DNA from: Mucilaginibacter terrenus
GTDB taxonomy: Bacteria > Bacteroidota > Bacteroidia > Sphingobacteriales > Sphingobacteriaceae
DNA length: 64,000 nucleotides
Assembly: GCF_003432065.1 (NCBI RefSeq)
Contig: NZ_QWDE01000004.1
Span: forward strand, 124,001-188,000
Reading direction: 5' to 3'
The first letter of the stretch is position 1; each line of letters begins with the position of its first letter. The position numbers and the translations under genes are program-made. Below the pieces are notes generated by a model that made no database searches, was not told the DNA's origin, and saw only the letters and a list, made by a program, of their open reading frames with translations. This document shows positions 26,114 to 34,656 of this stretch, in pieces.

Positions 26114-27211
26114 CTATACTCCTTTTAAAGTTTGTGATGTAATGTAATCCACTACATCTGCAAAGTTATTATTTTGATTGTAAACAGCTAGTTGCCTGTC
26201 GGCTCCTGTACCGTGCTCTAAAATTTTGTGTATATATTGCAGGTCTTCCCGGCAACCCAGGTCATCAACTACATCGTCTATAAAATCCAGTAGTTCCAGT
26301 ATCAATGCACGTGTGTTCACTTCAAGCTCTTTGCCAAAATCAATCATTTTGCCGTCTATACCATACCGGGCTGCACGCCACTTATTCTCGTTAATAAGTG
26401 CACGATTGTAAGTGATAAACTTCATATTTTGCTGACGAAGCTTGTACAGCTTGGCGCAAATTGCCTGGAACAACGCTACAAAAACCATTGTTTCATCCAC
26501 CAGCATTGGGCAGTCGCAAATGCGGAACTCAATCGTCTCAAAGAACGGGTGCACGCGCAGGTCCCACCATATCTTTTTCGCATTGTCTATACAATTGGTT
26601 TTTACCAGCAGCTTAATATAGTTGTCGTAATCTTCAATACTGGCAAAGTAATCAGGTATGCCGGTGCGTGGAAACTTATCAAAAACCTTTGTACGGAATG
26701 ATTTATAACCGGTATTCCTGCCCTCCCAAAACGGTGAGTTAGTTGACAATGCATACACATGCGGCAGAAAATACCTTGCCTGGTTGGCGATGTGTATCGC
26801 CATATCGCGCGACTGTATGCCTACATGCACATGCAAGCCGAAGATGAGGTTAGACCGTGCCGCTTCCTGTAATTCGTCTACGATTTCGAAATACCTTGGG
26901 TGATCTGTTATCAACTGATGCTGCCAGTGCGAGAAGGGGTGCGTACCAGCAGCACCTATGCGCAACCCAAGATCTCCTGCAAGCTGAGCCACGGTACCCC
27001 TAAGCTTTGTCACCTCGGCACGTGCTTCGGCGGTATTGCGGCAAATGTGGGTGCCCACCTCTACCACTGCCTGGTGCATTTCGGCTTTTACCTGGTCTTC
27101 ATGGATCTTTTGCGCGCTATCAACAATCTTTTGTTCGTGCGACTTTAGCTCCCTGGTTACAGGGTCTATCACCATGAATTCTTCTTCAACACCTAGGGTG
27201 AACTCGTTCAT
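26114..27211 (-). CDS. GCS2-family carboxylate-amine ligase (YbdK-like)
   Basis: 365 residues, glutamate-cysteine-ligase family 2. Features: GVEEEFMV at the start, EMHQAVVEVGTH (about 44-55), GLHVHVG and FRICDCPMLVDE, which bind Mg-ATP in the glutamine-synthetase-like fold. E. coli YbdK shows weak gamma-glutamylcysteine synthesis, but in clusters like this the family probably ligates other amines to carboxylates. It is flanked by GATase and ATP-grasp genes with 25-36 bp gaps, so it belongs to the same operon. Glutathione synthesis is unlikely, as bacillithiol is the expected thiol. Confidence 0.9.
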   Translation of the reverse strand: MNEFTLGVEEEFMVIDPVTRELKSHEQKIVDSAQKIHEDQVKAEMHQAVVEVGTHICRNTAEARAEVTKLRGTVAQLAGDLGLRIGAAGTHPFSHWQHQLITDHPRYFEIVDELQEAARSNLIFGLHVHVGIQSRDMAIHIANQARYFLPHVYALSTNSPFWEGRNTGYKSFRTKVFDKFPRTGIPDYFASIEDYDNYIKLLVKTNCIDNAKKIWWDLRVHPFFETIEFRICDCPMLVDETMVFVALFQAICAKLYKLRQQNMKFITYNRALINENKWRAARYGIDGKMIDFGKELEVNTRALILELLDFIDDVVDDLGCREDLQYIHKILEHGTGADRQLAVYNQNNNFADVVDYITSQTLKGV

Positions 27212-27235
27212 AATTGGTTAGTGGTTAGGTTGCAT

Positions 27236-28336
27236 TTATTTCTTTGCTCCAGGCTTTTTAGCTTTAGGCTCAGCGGCCGCTTTTGCTTTCTTAGGCCTCA
27301 ACTTTGGTTCTTCTTCTATCGGGTGATCTACTGTGCTTACTGTTACATCCTTTATTTTAGAAGCCTTTGATTTAGCAGCAGCTATCAGTGGTTTACCAGT
27401 TGTGCCAGATCTTACAAACTCTCCCCACGTAAGGTTATCCTGGTTTTCTTTTTGTGTTTTTGCACGCTCGATGGCATAATCGGCGGCGGTTTCTACCACC
27501 CATTCAAAATTATCCTGTCCAACGCTGGTTACTTCTGCATCCGGCGCGGGGTTACAAAAATCAATAGCATATGGTATACCGTCACGTACGGCAAATTCTA
27601 CCGTGTTAAAATCATATCCCAGGTACTGGTTCAACTTTAAAACATAATCTGTAATGGTGTCCAGCATCTTTTTCTCAGCCGGTGCTTTGCCGTGCTCGTA
27701 ACGCAGATGGTGCGGGTTACGGGGTTCGTACTGCATAATACGTACATGCTTACCACCTATGCAATAGCAGCGGAAATAGTCATCAAATATGATCTCCTCC
27801 TGCAGCAGCATTACCAGTTGTTTGGTTTGGGCAAATTTTTCCCAAAGATCTTCTTTATCGCTTATCTTATATACGTCGCGCCAGCCTCCACCATCAAATG
27901 GTTTCATGTAAGCGGGAAATCCAACATAATCAAATATAGCATCCCAATCTAAAGGAAAAGCCAGGTTGCGAAAAGAACGGTCAGTTGTGCCATCGGGATG
28001 ATCCTTTGAAGGCAACAACACAGTTTTGGGCACCGGCACACCCAACTTAACTGCAAGCGCGTTATTAAAAAACTTCTCATCGGCGCTCCACCAAAAAGGG
28101 TTGTTAATAACCGCAGTGCCGCTTATTGCAGCGTTTTTTAAAGAAGCCCGGTAAAAAGGTACATCCTGCGAAATACGGTCCACAATAACCGAGTAGCCCA
28201 GTGACTCACCCTGTATCATTTTGTCAATACGAACAAACTCTGCCGAAATGTTTTTTTCCGCCTTCTCGTTAATTCTATCTACAAAAGCCTGCGGAAAGGA
28301 GTTCTCCTGCCCAAACAATATGCCTATTTTTTTCAT
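27236..28336 (-). CDS. ATP-grasp ligase with Lys/Ala/Pro-rich tail
   Basis: 366 residues. The ATP-grasp fold is clear: PAYMKPFDGGGWRDVYKI (about 139-156, with the ATP-binding Lys), QEEIIFDDYFRCYCIGGK, and the metal-binding VEFAVRDG and AIDFCNPAPD (about 263). The last 25-30 residues (RPKKAKAAAEPKAKKPGAKK) are low-complexity and strongly basic, like a histone-H1 or nucleoprotein tail, and unusual for this family. Position between GCS2 and esterase genes suggests it makes an amide or peptide bond in the same pathway. Confidence 0.87.
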   Translation of the reverse strand: MKKIGILFGQENSFPQAFVDRINEKAEKNISAEFVRIDKMIQGESLGYSVIVDRISQDVPFYRASLKNAAISGTAVINNPFWWSADEKFFNNALAVKLGVPVPKTVLLPSKDHPDGTTDRSFRNLAFPLDWDAIFDYVGFPAYMKPFDGGGWRDVYKISDKEDLWEKFAQTKQLVMLLQEEIIFDDYFRCYCIGGKHVRIMQYEPRNPHHLRYEHGKAPAEKKMLDTITDYVLKLNQYLGYDFNTVEFAVRDGIPYAIDFCNPAPDAEVTSVGQDNFEWVVETAADYAIERAKTQKENQDNLTWGEFVRSGTTGKPLIAAAKSKASKIKDVTVSTVDHPIEEEPKLRPKKAKAAAEPKAKKPGAKK

Positions 28337-28389
28337 GGTAGTATGGTTAAGTAGTTGTCGTTGTTCGTTCGTAATATTTTAACTCTCAA

Positions 28390-29097
28390 TTATTTTATGG
28401 TTGATAAATAGTGTGGAAACATCTCCTTCCAGATTGGCCAATCGTGCATAGCAAACGGTCGAATGTCCAACCAATGATTAATGTTCTTTTCGCGCAGAAT
28501 GTTTGACATATTGATGTTGTAATCTTTACAGATATCATAGTCTGATGTACCGAGAATGATATTCATGCGCCACAGCCACTCGTTATTGCTCCCTGGGACA
28601 AAATCTACCGGATTGTTATAGTATACATTCTCGTCATGGTAGCCATCCGTAAACATTTTAATGTCAAATGCGCCACCCATGGTGAACAGGTGCGCTACTT
28701 TTTCCGGGTGCTTAAAGGCAAAGTTTGCCGCATGATAACCGCCAAAGCTGCATCCTGCTACAGCTACCCTGCCAACACCTGTTTCATGCTGCGCCCAGGG
28801 GATCAGCTCATCGGTAAGCATTTTATCATACCACGCGTAATTGCGGGCGCGGTCTGCCGGATGGATGCCTTTATCATACCAGCTGCGGTCATCAATGGTA
28901 TCGGGGCAATATATTTTCACCAGCCCCTCGTTAATAAACCAGGCAACGCTGTCTATCAGGCCCTGATCTTTGTTCTGATAAAAACGGCCTTTGGTAGTAG
29001 GAAAGAGGATCAAAGGATAACCCCGGTCGCCAAATACCAGCATTTCCATATCCAGATTTAAATTAGGTGAATGCCAGCGGTGATATTGCTCTGTCAA
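28390..29097 (-). CDS. Alpha/beta-hydrolase esterase of the amidoligase cluster
   Basis: 235 residues, no signal peptide. Esterase-D/S-formylglutathione-hydrolase-like fold, with nucleophile Ser in AGCSFGGYHA (about residue 118), a following acid in FDIKMFTDG and a C-terminal His in MHDWPIWKEMF. It is the first gene of the minus-strand run that continues with two ATP-grasp-type genes, GCS2 and GATase. It may cleave an ester or amide of the metabolite. The opposite gene at 29251 encodes a second, related esterase. Confidence 0.85.
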   Translation of the reverse strand: MTEQYHRWHSPNLNLDMEMLVFGDRGYPLILFPTTKGRFYQNKDQGLIDSVAWFINEGLVKIYCPDTIDDRSWYDKGIHPADRARNYAWYDKMLTDELIPWAQHETGVGRVAVAGCSFGGYHAANFAFKHPEKVAHLFTMGGAFDIKMFTDGYHDENVYYNNPVDFVPGSNNEWLWRMNIILGTSDYDICKDYNINMSNILREKNINHWLDIRPFAMHDWPIWKEMFPHYLSTIK

Positions 29098-29193
29098 AGT
29101 ATTTCTATTAAGATGGTAAGATAGCAGGATAGTGAGTAAATGTCAATATCATGCCAAATAATTGTGCCTTCACATTTTAATGAAAAGTACGCT

Positions 29194-29201
29194 TACCTTT
29201 G
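29194..29201 (+). promoter_or_regulatory. -7 promoter element of the plus-strand esterase gene
   Basis: TACCTTTG, perfect TAnnTTTG match, in the gap between the two esterase genes. Confidence 0.6.
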
Positions 29202-29250
29202 TGCCCCTTAATTGTTAAACTATATGTACCTATACAGTACAACTACTAAA

Positions 29251-30039
29251 ATGACTATTACCACACAGGAATTAATAATAAACTCTGACGTACTCGGGCG
29301 CGATGTCACCTGCACCCTGTTGCTGCCATCTGACGAGGGTGTAATGGAGCCTATGCACCTGTTATTATTAAACGACGGGCAGGAACTGGGCAACTTAAAA
29401 CTGGTGGACACCATGGAAAACCTGTATGAGCGCAATTGTTTACGTCCGGTACTTGTGGTTGCTATACATGCAGGTGAAGATCGCCTGCAGGAATACGGCA
29501 TAGCAGGTAGACCAGATTATAAAAACCGCGGCGATAAGGCCGACCTGTACACTCAATTTGTTGTTAACGAACTTTTGCCGGGGATATACCAGGAGACCGG
29601 CATAGAACATTTTGAAAGCACCGCTTTCGCGGGATGCTCCCTCGGCGGGTTAACCGCGTTTGACGTTGCCTGGAATAACCCGGATCTTTTTGATAAAGTA
29701 GGTGCTTTTTCTGCGTCCTTCTGGTGGCGGAGTAAGGACCTGGCAAAAGGTTATACTGCTGACGACCGTTTGATGCACAGCGTTATTAAAGCTACTGAGG
29801 GCAAACCTGAATTAAAGTTCTGGCTGCAAACGGGTACCAGAGACGAAACTGCCGACCGGAACAAAAACGGCATTATTGATTCGATAGATGATACTATTGA
29901 CATTATTATAGAGCTCGAAAAAAAAGGTTATACCCGGCCTGCAGACATACAGTACCTGGAAGTAGTAGGCGGTAAACACGATACAGAAACCTGGGGAAAA
30001 GCTATGCCGAAGTTCCTGTGCTGGGCGTTTGGAAAATAG
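29251..30039 (+). CDS. Alpha/beta-hydrolase esterase with EF-hand-like loop
   Basis: 263 residues from the ATG at 29251 (an ATG at 29224 is also possible). Putative esterase (COG2382 type): nucleophile Ser in FAGCSLGGLTAFDV (about 133), then FSASFWW and a catalytic His in KHDTETW. A stretch DRNKNGIIDSIDD (about 208-220) matches the DxNxNGxxDxxD calcium-binding loop of EF-hands and dockerins, which is unusual here. It is divergent from the amidoligase operon and probably shares its regulation, since it is a paralogue-like esterase of the same type. Confidence 0.8.
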   Translation: MTITTQELIINSDVLGRDVTCTLLLPSDEGVMEPMHLLLLNDGQELGNLKLVDTMENLYERNCLRPVLVVAIHAGEDRLQEYGIAGRPDYKNRGDKADLYTQFVVNELLPGIYQETGIEHFESTAFAGCSLGGLTAFDVAWNNPDLFDKVGAFSASFWWRSKDLAKGYTADDRLMHSVIKATEGKPELKFWLQTGTRDETADRNKNGIIDSIDDTIDIIIELEKKGYTRPADIQYLEVVGGKHDTETWGKAMPKFLCWAFGK

Positions 30040-30109
30040 ATAGACATAAGCGGGAAATTATCTTTTCTGCTTTAAAATGTTTTCTTTGTCTGTTCGTCTT
30101 TAAGCTTAC

Positions 30110-30574
30110 ATGTACAACCTAATTCTTCCTCTTCACTCGCTTGTCCGCTGGCTGGTGCTGGCTAGTTTGCTTTTTGCTATTTACCGTTCTTATTATGGCT
30201 GGCTTGGCAAAAAAAAGTACTCCCGCTTTGAAGATAAGGTGAGGCATACAACAGCAACCATTTCCCATATACAATTTGTTGTTGGCCTGTGGCTGTATGT
30301 GGTTAGCCCTATTACCACTTATTTTATACACAACTTCGGCACGGCAGTTCGGATGCGCGATGTACGATTTTTTGGTATGGAGCATGTCACCATGATGTTT
30401 ATTGCCATTACACTCATCACTATAGGCTCATCTAAAGCTAAACGTAAGGCTAAAGATCTTGAAAAGTTTCGCACGCAGGCCATTTGGTTCAGCATCGGAT
30501 TATTAGTAATCCTGAGCTCTATTCCCTGGGCTTTTTCACCATTGGTACACAGGCCATGGTTTAGAGGGTTTTAA
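30110..30574 (+). CDS. Integral membrane protein, unknown
   Basis: 154 residues, four predicted helices: about 12-28 (VRWLVLASLLFAIYRS), 50-66, 90-108 and 125-142. Arg- and Lys-rich loops separate them. The second helix region contains HTTATISHIQFVVGLWLY and the third HVTMMFIAITLITIG, with several histidines within or next to helices (H49, H55, H68, H86), as in membrane haem or metal proteins; this is only suggestive. No family name is assigned. Confidence 0.7.
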   Translation: MYNLILPLHSLVRWLVLASLLFAIYRSYYGWLGKKKYSRFEDKVRHTTATISHIQFVVGLWLYVVSPITTYFIHNFGTAVRMRDVRFFGMEHVTMMFIAITLITIGSSKAKRKAKDLEKFRTQAIWFSIGLLVILSSIPWAFSPLVHRPWFRGF

Positions 30575-30702
30575 TGGAAAACCGGCTTAAATCTACAAAA
30601 GCTGATATAACCGCAAGGTAGCGGATACATTAAGTTGGAATTAACTCTCCATCAAACAATTGTAAAAACCAGTTGGCGTTTTTTAATCCCAGTTAATAAC
30701 CG

Positions 30703-30710
30703 TACCTTTG
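30703..30710 (+). promoter_or_regulatory. -7 promoter element of typA
   Basis: TACCTTTG, perfect TAnnTTTG match, ends 24 nt before the typA ATG. Confidence 0.6.
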
Positions 30711-30734
30711 CGCAAAATTTAGAGTCCGCATTTT

Positions 30735-32546
30735 ATGCAAAAAATAAGAAATATTGCGATCATCGCACACGTTGACCACGGTAAAACCACTTTGGTTGAC
30801 AAAATTTTACACAGCTGCGAGATCTTTCGCGATGGCCAGGAAACTGGTGAATTGATACTTGACAACAACGACCTTGAACGTGAGCGTGGTATCACTATCG
30901 TATCTAAAAACGTATCAGTTAAGTACAAAGACGTTAAGATCAACATTATTGATACCCCTGGTCACGCCGACTTTGGCGGTGAGGTTGAGCGTGTGTTAAA
31001 AATGGCGGATGGCGTACTATTACTTTGCGATGCATTTGAAGGCGCTATGCCTCAAACCCGCTTTGTTACCCAAAAAGCTCTGGCACTTGGCTTGAAACCT
31101 ATTGTGGTTGTAAACAAAGTAGATAAAGAAAACTGCCGCCCTGAAGAAGTTTACGAACAGATATTTGAACTTTTCTTCAACCTTGAAGCTACCGAAGAGC
31201 AGCTGGATTTCCCGGTTATCTACGGTTCGTCTAAACAAGGCTGGATGAGCACCGATTATAAAAAACCAACGGAAGATATTTTCCCGTTGATGGATGCAAT
31301 TTTAGCGAACATCCCACCAGCGCCTATCAATGAAGGTACTTTGCAAATGCAGATCACCTCGTTAGATTATTCATCTTTCGTAGGTCGTATCGCAATTGGC
31401 CGTGTTGCCCGCGGTGTTATCAAAGAAAACCAGCCGGTATCTTTAGTAAAACGCGATGGAACTATCCAAAAATCACGTATTAAAGAACTTTACACTTTCG
31501 AAGGCTTGGGTAAAGTTAAAGCTACATCGGTAAGTGCCGGTGATATTTGCGCTGTTGTAGGTATAGATGGCTTTGACATTGGTGATACCATTGCTGATTT
31601 TGAAAACCCTGAGCAATTAGAGGTAATTAAAATTGACGAGCCTACCATGAACATGCTCTTCACTATCAACACCTCACCTTTCTTTGGTAAAGAGGGCAAG
31701 TTTGTAACATCACGCCACCTGCGCGATCGTTTGTACAAAGAGATGGAGAAGAACCTGGCACTGAAGATAGTTGAGACCGAATCTCCTGATTCTTACCTGG
31801 TGTACGGTCGCGGTATTCTTCACTTGTCAGTATTGATCGAGACCATGCGTCGCGAAGGATACGAGTTACAGGTTGGCCAGCCGCAGGTTATCATCAAAGA
31901 AATAAATGGTGTAAAATGCGAGCCGGTTGAAACACTGATTGTTGACGTACCGGGCGATGTTGCAGGTAAGGTTATTGAGCTGGTTACACAGCGTAAAGGC
32001 GACCTGCTTGTAATGGAACCAAAAGGCGATTTACAGCACTTAGAGTTTGATATCCCTGCACGTGGTATTATCGGTTTACGTAACAACGTACTTACTGCCA
32101 CTGGTGGCGAGGCAATTATGGCTCACCGCTTTAAAGCATATGAGCCTTGGAAAGGCCAGATCCCGGGCCGCTTAAATGGTGTACTGGTTTCTATGGATAC
32201 CGGCAAAACCACTGCTTTTGCAATTGACAAATTACAGGATCGCGGCCGTTTCTTTATCGATCCGGGTGTAGATATCTACGAAGGACAGGTACTTGGCGAG
32301 CATATTCGTGATAACGATTTGGTTATCAACCTTACTAAAGGCAAGCAGTTAACCAACATGCGCGCATCAGGTAGCGATACCAACGTACGTATAGCACCTG
32401 CTATCAAATTCTCGCTTGAAGAATCAATGGAGTACATCCAGGCAGATGAATACATTGAGGTAACCCCGCAAAGCATCCGTATGCGTAAGATATACCTTAA
32501 CGAGAACGAGCGTAAAATAAACGCTAAAAAGTTCCAGAGCCAGTAA
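30735..32546 (+). CDS. typA: Ribosome-associated GTPase TypA/BipA
   Basis: EF-G-like translational GTPase, 603 residues, involved in 50S ribosome assembly and stress or cold adaptation. G-domain motifs: AHVDHGKTTL (G1), DTPGHADF (G3) and NKVDK (G4); then domain II, the V domain and the TypA-specific C-terminal domain (about 480-603, SIRMRKIYLNENERK). Codon use is strong and lies in a well expressed gene style. Its own promoter and terminator enclose it, so monocistronic. Confidence 0.97.
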   Translation: MQKIRNIAIIAHVDHGKTTLVDKILHSCEIFRDGQETGELILDNNDLERERGITIVSKNVSVKYKDVKINIIDTPGHADFGGEVERVLKMADGVLLLCDAFEGAMPQTRFVTQKALALGLKPIVVVNKVDKENCRPEEVYEQIFELFFNLEATEEQLDFPVIYGSSKQGWMSTDYKKPTEDIFPLMDAILANIPPAPINEGTLQMQITSLDYSSFVGRIAIGRVARGVIKENQPVSLVKRDGTIQKSRIKELYTFEGLGKVKATSVSAGDICAVVGIDGFDIGDTIADFENPEQLEVIKIDEPTMNMLFTINTSPFFGKEGKFVTSRHLRDRLYKEMEKNLALKIVETESPDSYLVYGRGILHLSVLIETMRREGYELQVGQPQVIIKEINGVKCEPVETLIVDVPGDVAGKVIELVTQRKGDLLVMEPKGDLQHLEFDIPARGIIGLRNNVLTATGGEAIMAHRFKAYEPWKGQIPGRLNGVLVSMDTGKTTAFAIDKLQDRGRFFIDPGVDIYEGQVLGEHIRDNDLVINLTKGKQLTNMRASGSDTNVRIAPAIKFSLEESMEYIQADEYIEVTPQSIRMRKIYLNENERKINAKKFQSQ

Positions 32547-32565
32547 TTGGATCTTACTTAAATAT

Positions 32566-32596
32566 AAAAGGCATTCGTTTTACGGATGCCTTTTTT
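32566..32596 (+). terminator. Intrinsic terminator of typA
   Basis: Stem AAAAGGCATTCG / CGGATGCCTTTT (32566-32577, 32583-32594, one G-T pair), then T residues. Confidence 0.88.
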
Positions 32597-32655
32597 GTAC
32601 CCGGTGTTTGCAAAACCACCCAGCCTCTGTACACTAATCAATGCCCCCTAATTAC

Positions 32656-32663
32656 TATCTTTG
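32656..32663 (+). promoter_or_regulatory. -7 promoter element of the flippase gene
   Basis: TATCTTTG; the ATG at 32673 starts 10 nt after its last base. An alternative TTG start at 32661 lies inside the element and is rejected. Confidence 0.6.
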
Positions 32664-32672
32664 CCAGCTACC

Positions 32673-34004
32673 ATGCGCATACCAAGCATTCCCGGTTTTG
32701 ATCAGCAAGCTTTAGAAAAGTATTTTAAGAATACAGGTTGGCTGCTGATTGCCAGGGTGGGCAGCATGGTGGTCAAGTTTCTAATCAACAGCGTGTTGCT
32801 GTCCAGGTATTTAAGTACTGAACAGTTTGGCATCTTAAATTACCCTATGGCTATTGTAACCTTTACAATGGCTATTGCCGCCCTTGGACTCGACGGTTTC
32901 ATCACCCGCGAACTGCTGAACCATCCTGAACGTAAAAACACCCTGTTAGGCACAGCTTTTTGGATGCGGCTTACAGCCGGTATATTAACCCTGCCGCTGG
33001 TGTATGTTGTTTACCTACTGCTATCCTTAGCTAAGCCGCTGGAAACTCCGCTTACCTATGTATTAATAGTTGCCTGTTCCTCGGCAGTGCAGTCCGTAAA
33101 CATTGTCGACAGCTTTTTCCAGTCCCGGGTGCAGGGAAAAAACATTATGTATGTGCAGGTATCCGGAAATATTATTTCCGCTTTAATCAAGCTTGTGTTC
33201 ATCGTACTTAAGCTGTCACTGATCTGGTTTATCTGGTCGCTGTTGTTTGATACCGCATTATTGGCATTAGGCTACCTGGTGCTATATAAAAGAAATGGCA
33301 ACAGCATCAGCGAATGGCGATACGATAAGCGCATCACGGGCTACTTGCTTAAACATTCGTGGCCGCTCGCATTCTCGGCCATCCTGGTAACTATATACAT
33401 GAAAATAGACCAGGTAATGATACCCATGTTTACCAAAGCGAGTGAACTAGGCGTTTATGTAAACGCCGCTGCTTTAAGTGAGAACTGGTACTTTATTCCG
33501 GTGGCAATAGTATCTTCTGTGTTCCCTGCCCTGATACATGCCCGCAAAACAGATCCGGAGCGCTATCATAAACGCCTCCAGAACATGTATGATCTGATGA
33601 TTGTACTTAGCGTAGGCATAGCACTGGTAATGAGTCTGGGTTCTAACCTGATCTTCCACCTGCTGTATAAGCCGGCTTATTGGCCCGGAGCGCCTGTGCT
33701 ATCAGTACATGTATGGGCTGGTGTATTCGTTTTCCTGGGAAGCGCAAGCGGGCAATATTTAATTGCCGAAGGTTATTTTAAACTTTCTATGCTTCGCACC
33801 GGTATCGGGGCTGTGGTTAATATCGTATTAAATATCTTTCTTATACCCGCATATGGCATTATTGGCGCAGCTTACGCTACGCTTATAGCTTATGGTGTGG
33901 CTACGTTTTTTATTATACTTATCCCAAAAACAAGGCAGCAGGGAGTAATGATGTTACGATCATTATTTTTAATTTCACTTTTTCAAAAACTAACAAACCG
34001 TTGA
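32673..34004 (+). CDS. Oligosaccharide flippase (MOP/Wzx-like)
   Basis: About 443 residues, 12-14 predicted helices with the usual polysaccharide-biosynthesis (Wzx/RfbX) pattern: an amphipathic N-terminus, then NTGWLLIARVGSMVVKFLINSVLLSRYL and RYLSTEQFGILNY (the FGxxNY segment is characteristic). It should translocate a lipid-linked oligosaccharide across the inner membrane. The stop overlaps the TTG start of the next gene (TTGA), and the run continues with two methyltransferases and a glycosyltransferase, so it is a small glycan-modification operon. Confidence 0.9.
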   Translation: MRIPSIPGFDQQALEKYFKNTGWLLIARVGSMVVKFLINSVLLSRYLSTEQFGILNYPMAIVTFTMAIAALGLDGFITRELLNHPERKNTLLGTAFWMRLTAGILTLPLVYVVYLLLSLAKPLETPLTYVLIVACSSAVQSVNIVDSFFQSRVQGKNIMYVQVSGNIISALIKLVFIVLKLSLIWFIWSLLFDTALLALGYLVLYKRNGNSISEWRYDKRITGYLLKHSWPLAFSAILVTIYMKIDQVMIPMFTKASELGVYVNAAALSENWYFIPVAIVSSVFPALIHARKTDPERYHKRLQNMYDLMIVLSVGIALVMSLGSNLIFHLLYKPAYWPGAPVLSVHVWAGVFVFLGSASGQYLIAEGYFKLSMLRTGIGAVVNIVLNIFLIPAYGIIGAAYATLIAYGVATFFIILIPKTRQQGVMMLRSLFLISLFQKLTNR

Positions 34005-34654
34005 GCACATTTTCGTCATTAATAAAAGTACTGTCCAAGCCGTCGCATTTGCGTTCGTTGCTATCATTTGGTAACAAGGGCTACCTGGCTCAGATAGGCT
34101 GGTTCAAAGCTTTCGACAGCAAATCTCCGGTAGATGGGGAAGGCCGTCCTATTCCATGGGTAACTTACTCCTTCATCGATTTTATAGAAGGCAGGCTAAA
34201 CAAGAAGCTATCGGTTTTTGAATTTGGCTCTGGCAACTCCACTTACTTTTATGCGCGGCTTGCCGGCGACGTTGTTTCGGTAGAGCACGACAAAGAATGG
34301 TACAACAAGATAAAAAACTCACCAAAGCGAACCAAAAATTCGGAGATCATCTTTTCAGCGTTGCAAAAAGATGGTGAGTATTGCCGCATGCCCTTAACGC
34401 TTAATAAAAAATTTGACATTATTATAGTTGATGGTCGCGATAGGGTAAATTGCTGTAAGCAATCGCTGGCGGCACTTAACCCCGATGGTGTAGTGGTACT
34501 GGACGACTCGGAACGCAGTATTTATAAAGAAGGCGGTGATTTCTTAAGAGCGGCCGGCTACCGGGAACTCTCCTTCAGCGGTATTTCGCCTGGTTTGTTC
34601 TATCGTAAATCCACATCCATATTCTACAAAGCTGAAAACTGCCTTGATATATAA
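34001..34654 (+). CDS. SAM-dependent methyltransferase-like protein
   Basis: 217 residues, TTG start overlapping the flippase stop by 4 nt. Rossmann-type class I methyltransferase motifs: VFEFGSGNSTYFYA (motif I, GSGNS), VSVEHDKEWY (acidic end of strand 2), and FDIIIVDGRDR followed by NPDGVVVLDDSE. Substrate unknown; the family sits often in surface-glycan loci. No membrane segment. Cotranscribed with neighbours on both sides (2 nt to the next gene). Confidence 0.82.
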   Translation: MSTFSSLIKVLSKPSHLRSLLSFGNKGYLAQIGWFKAFDSKSPVDGEGRPIPWVTYSFIDFIEGRLNKKLSVFEFGSGNSTYFYARLAGDVVSVEHDKEWYNKIKNSPKRTKNSEIIFSALQKDGEYCRMPLTLNKKFDIIIVDGRDRVNCCKQSLAALNPDGVVVLDDSERSIYKEGGDFLRAAGYRELSFSGISPGLFYRKSTSIFYKAENCLDI

Positions 34655-34656
34655 TT

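Noticed and set aside
26114..28336. Reading GCS2 plus ATP-grasp as a glutathione synthesis pair
   Set aside because: The ATP-grasp protein is not GshB-like, and bshA indicates bacillithiol; extra GATase and esterases point to another product.
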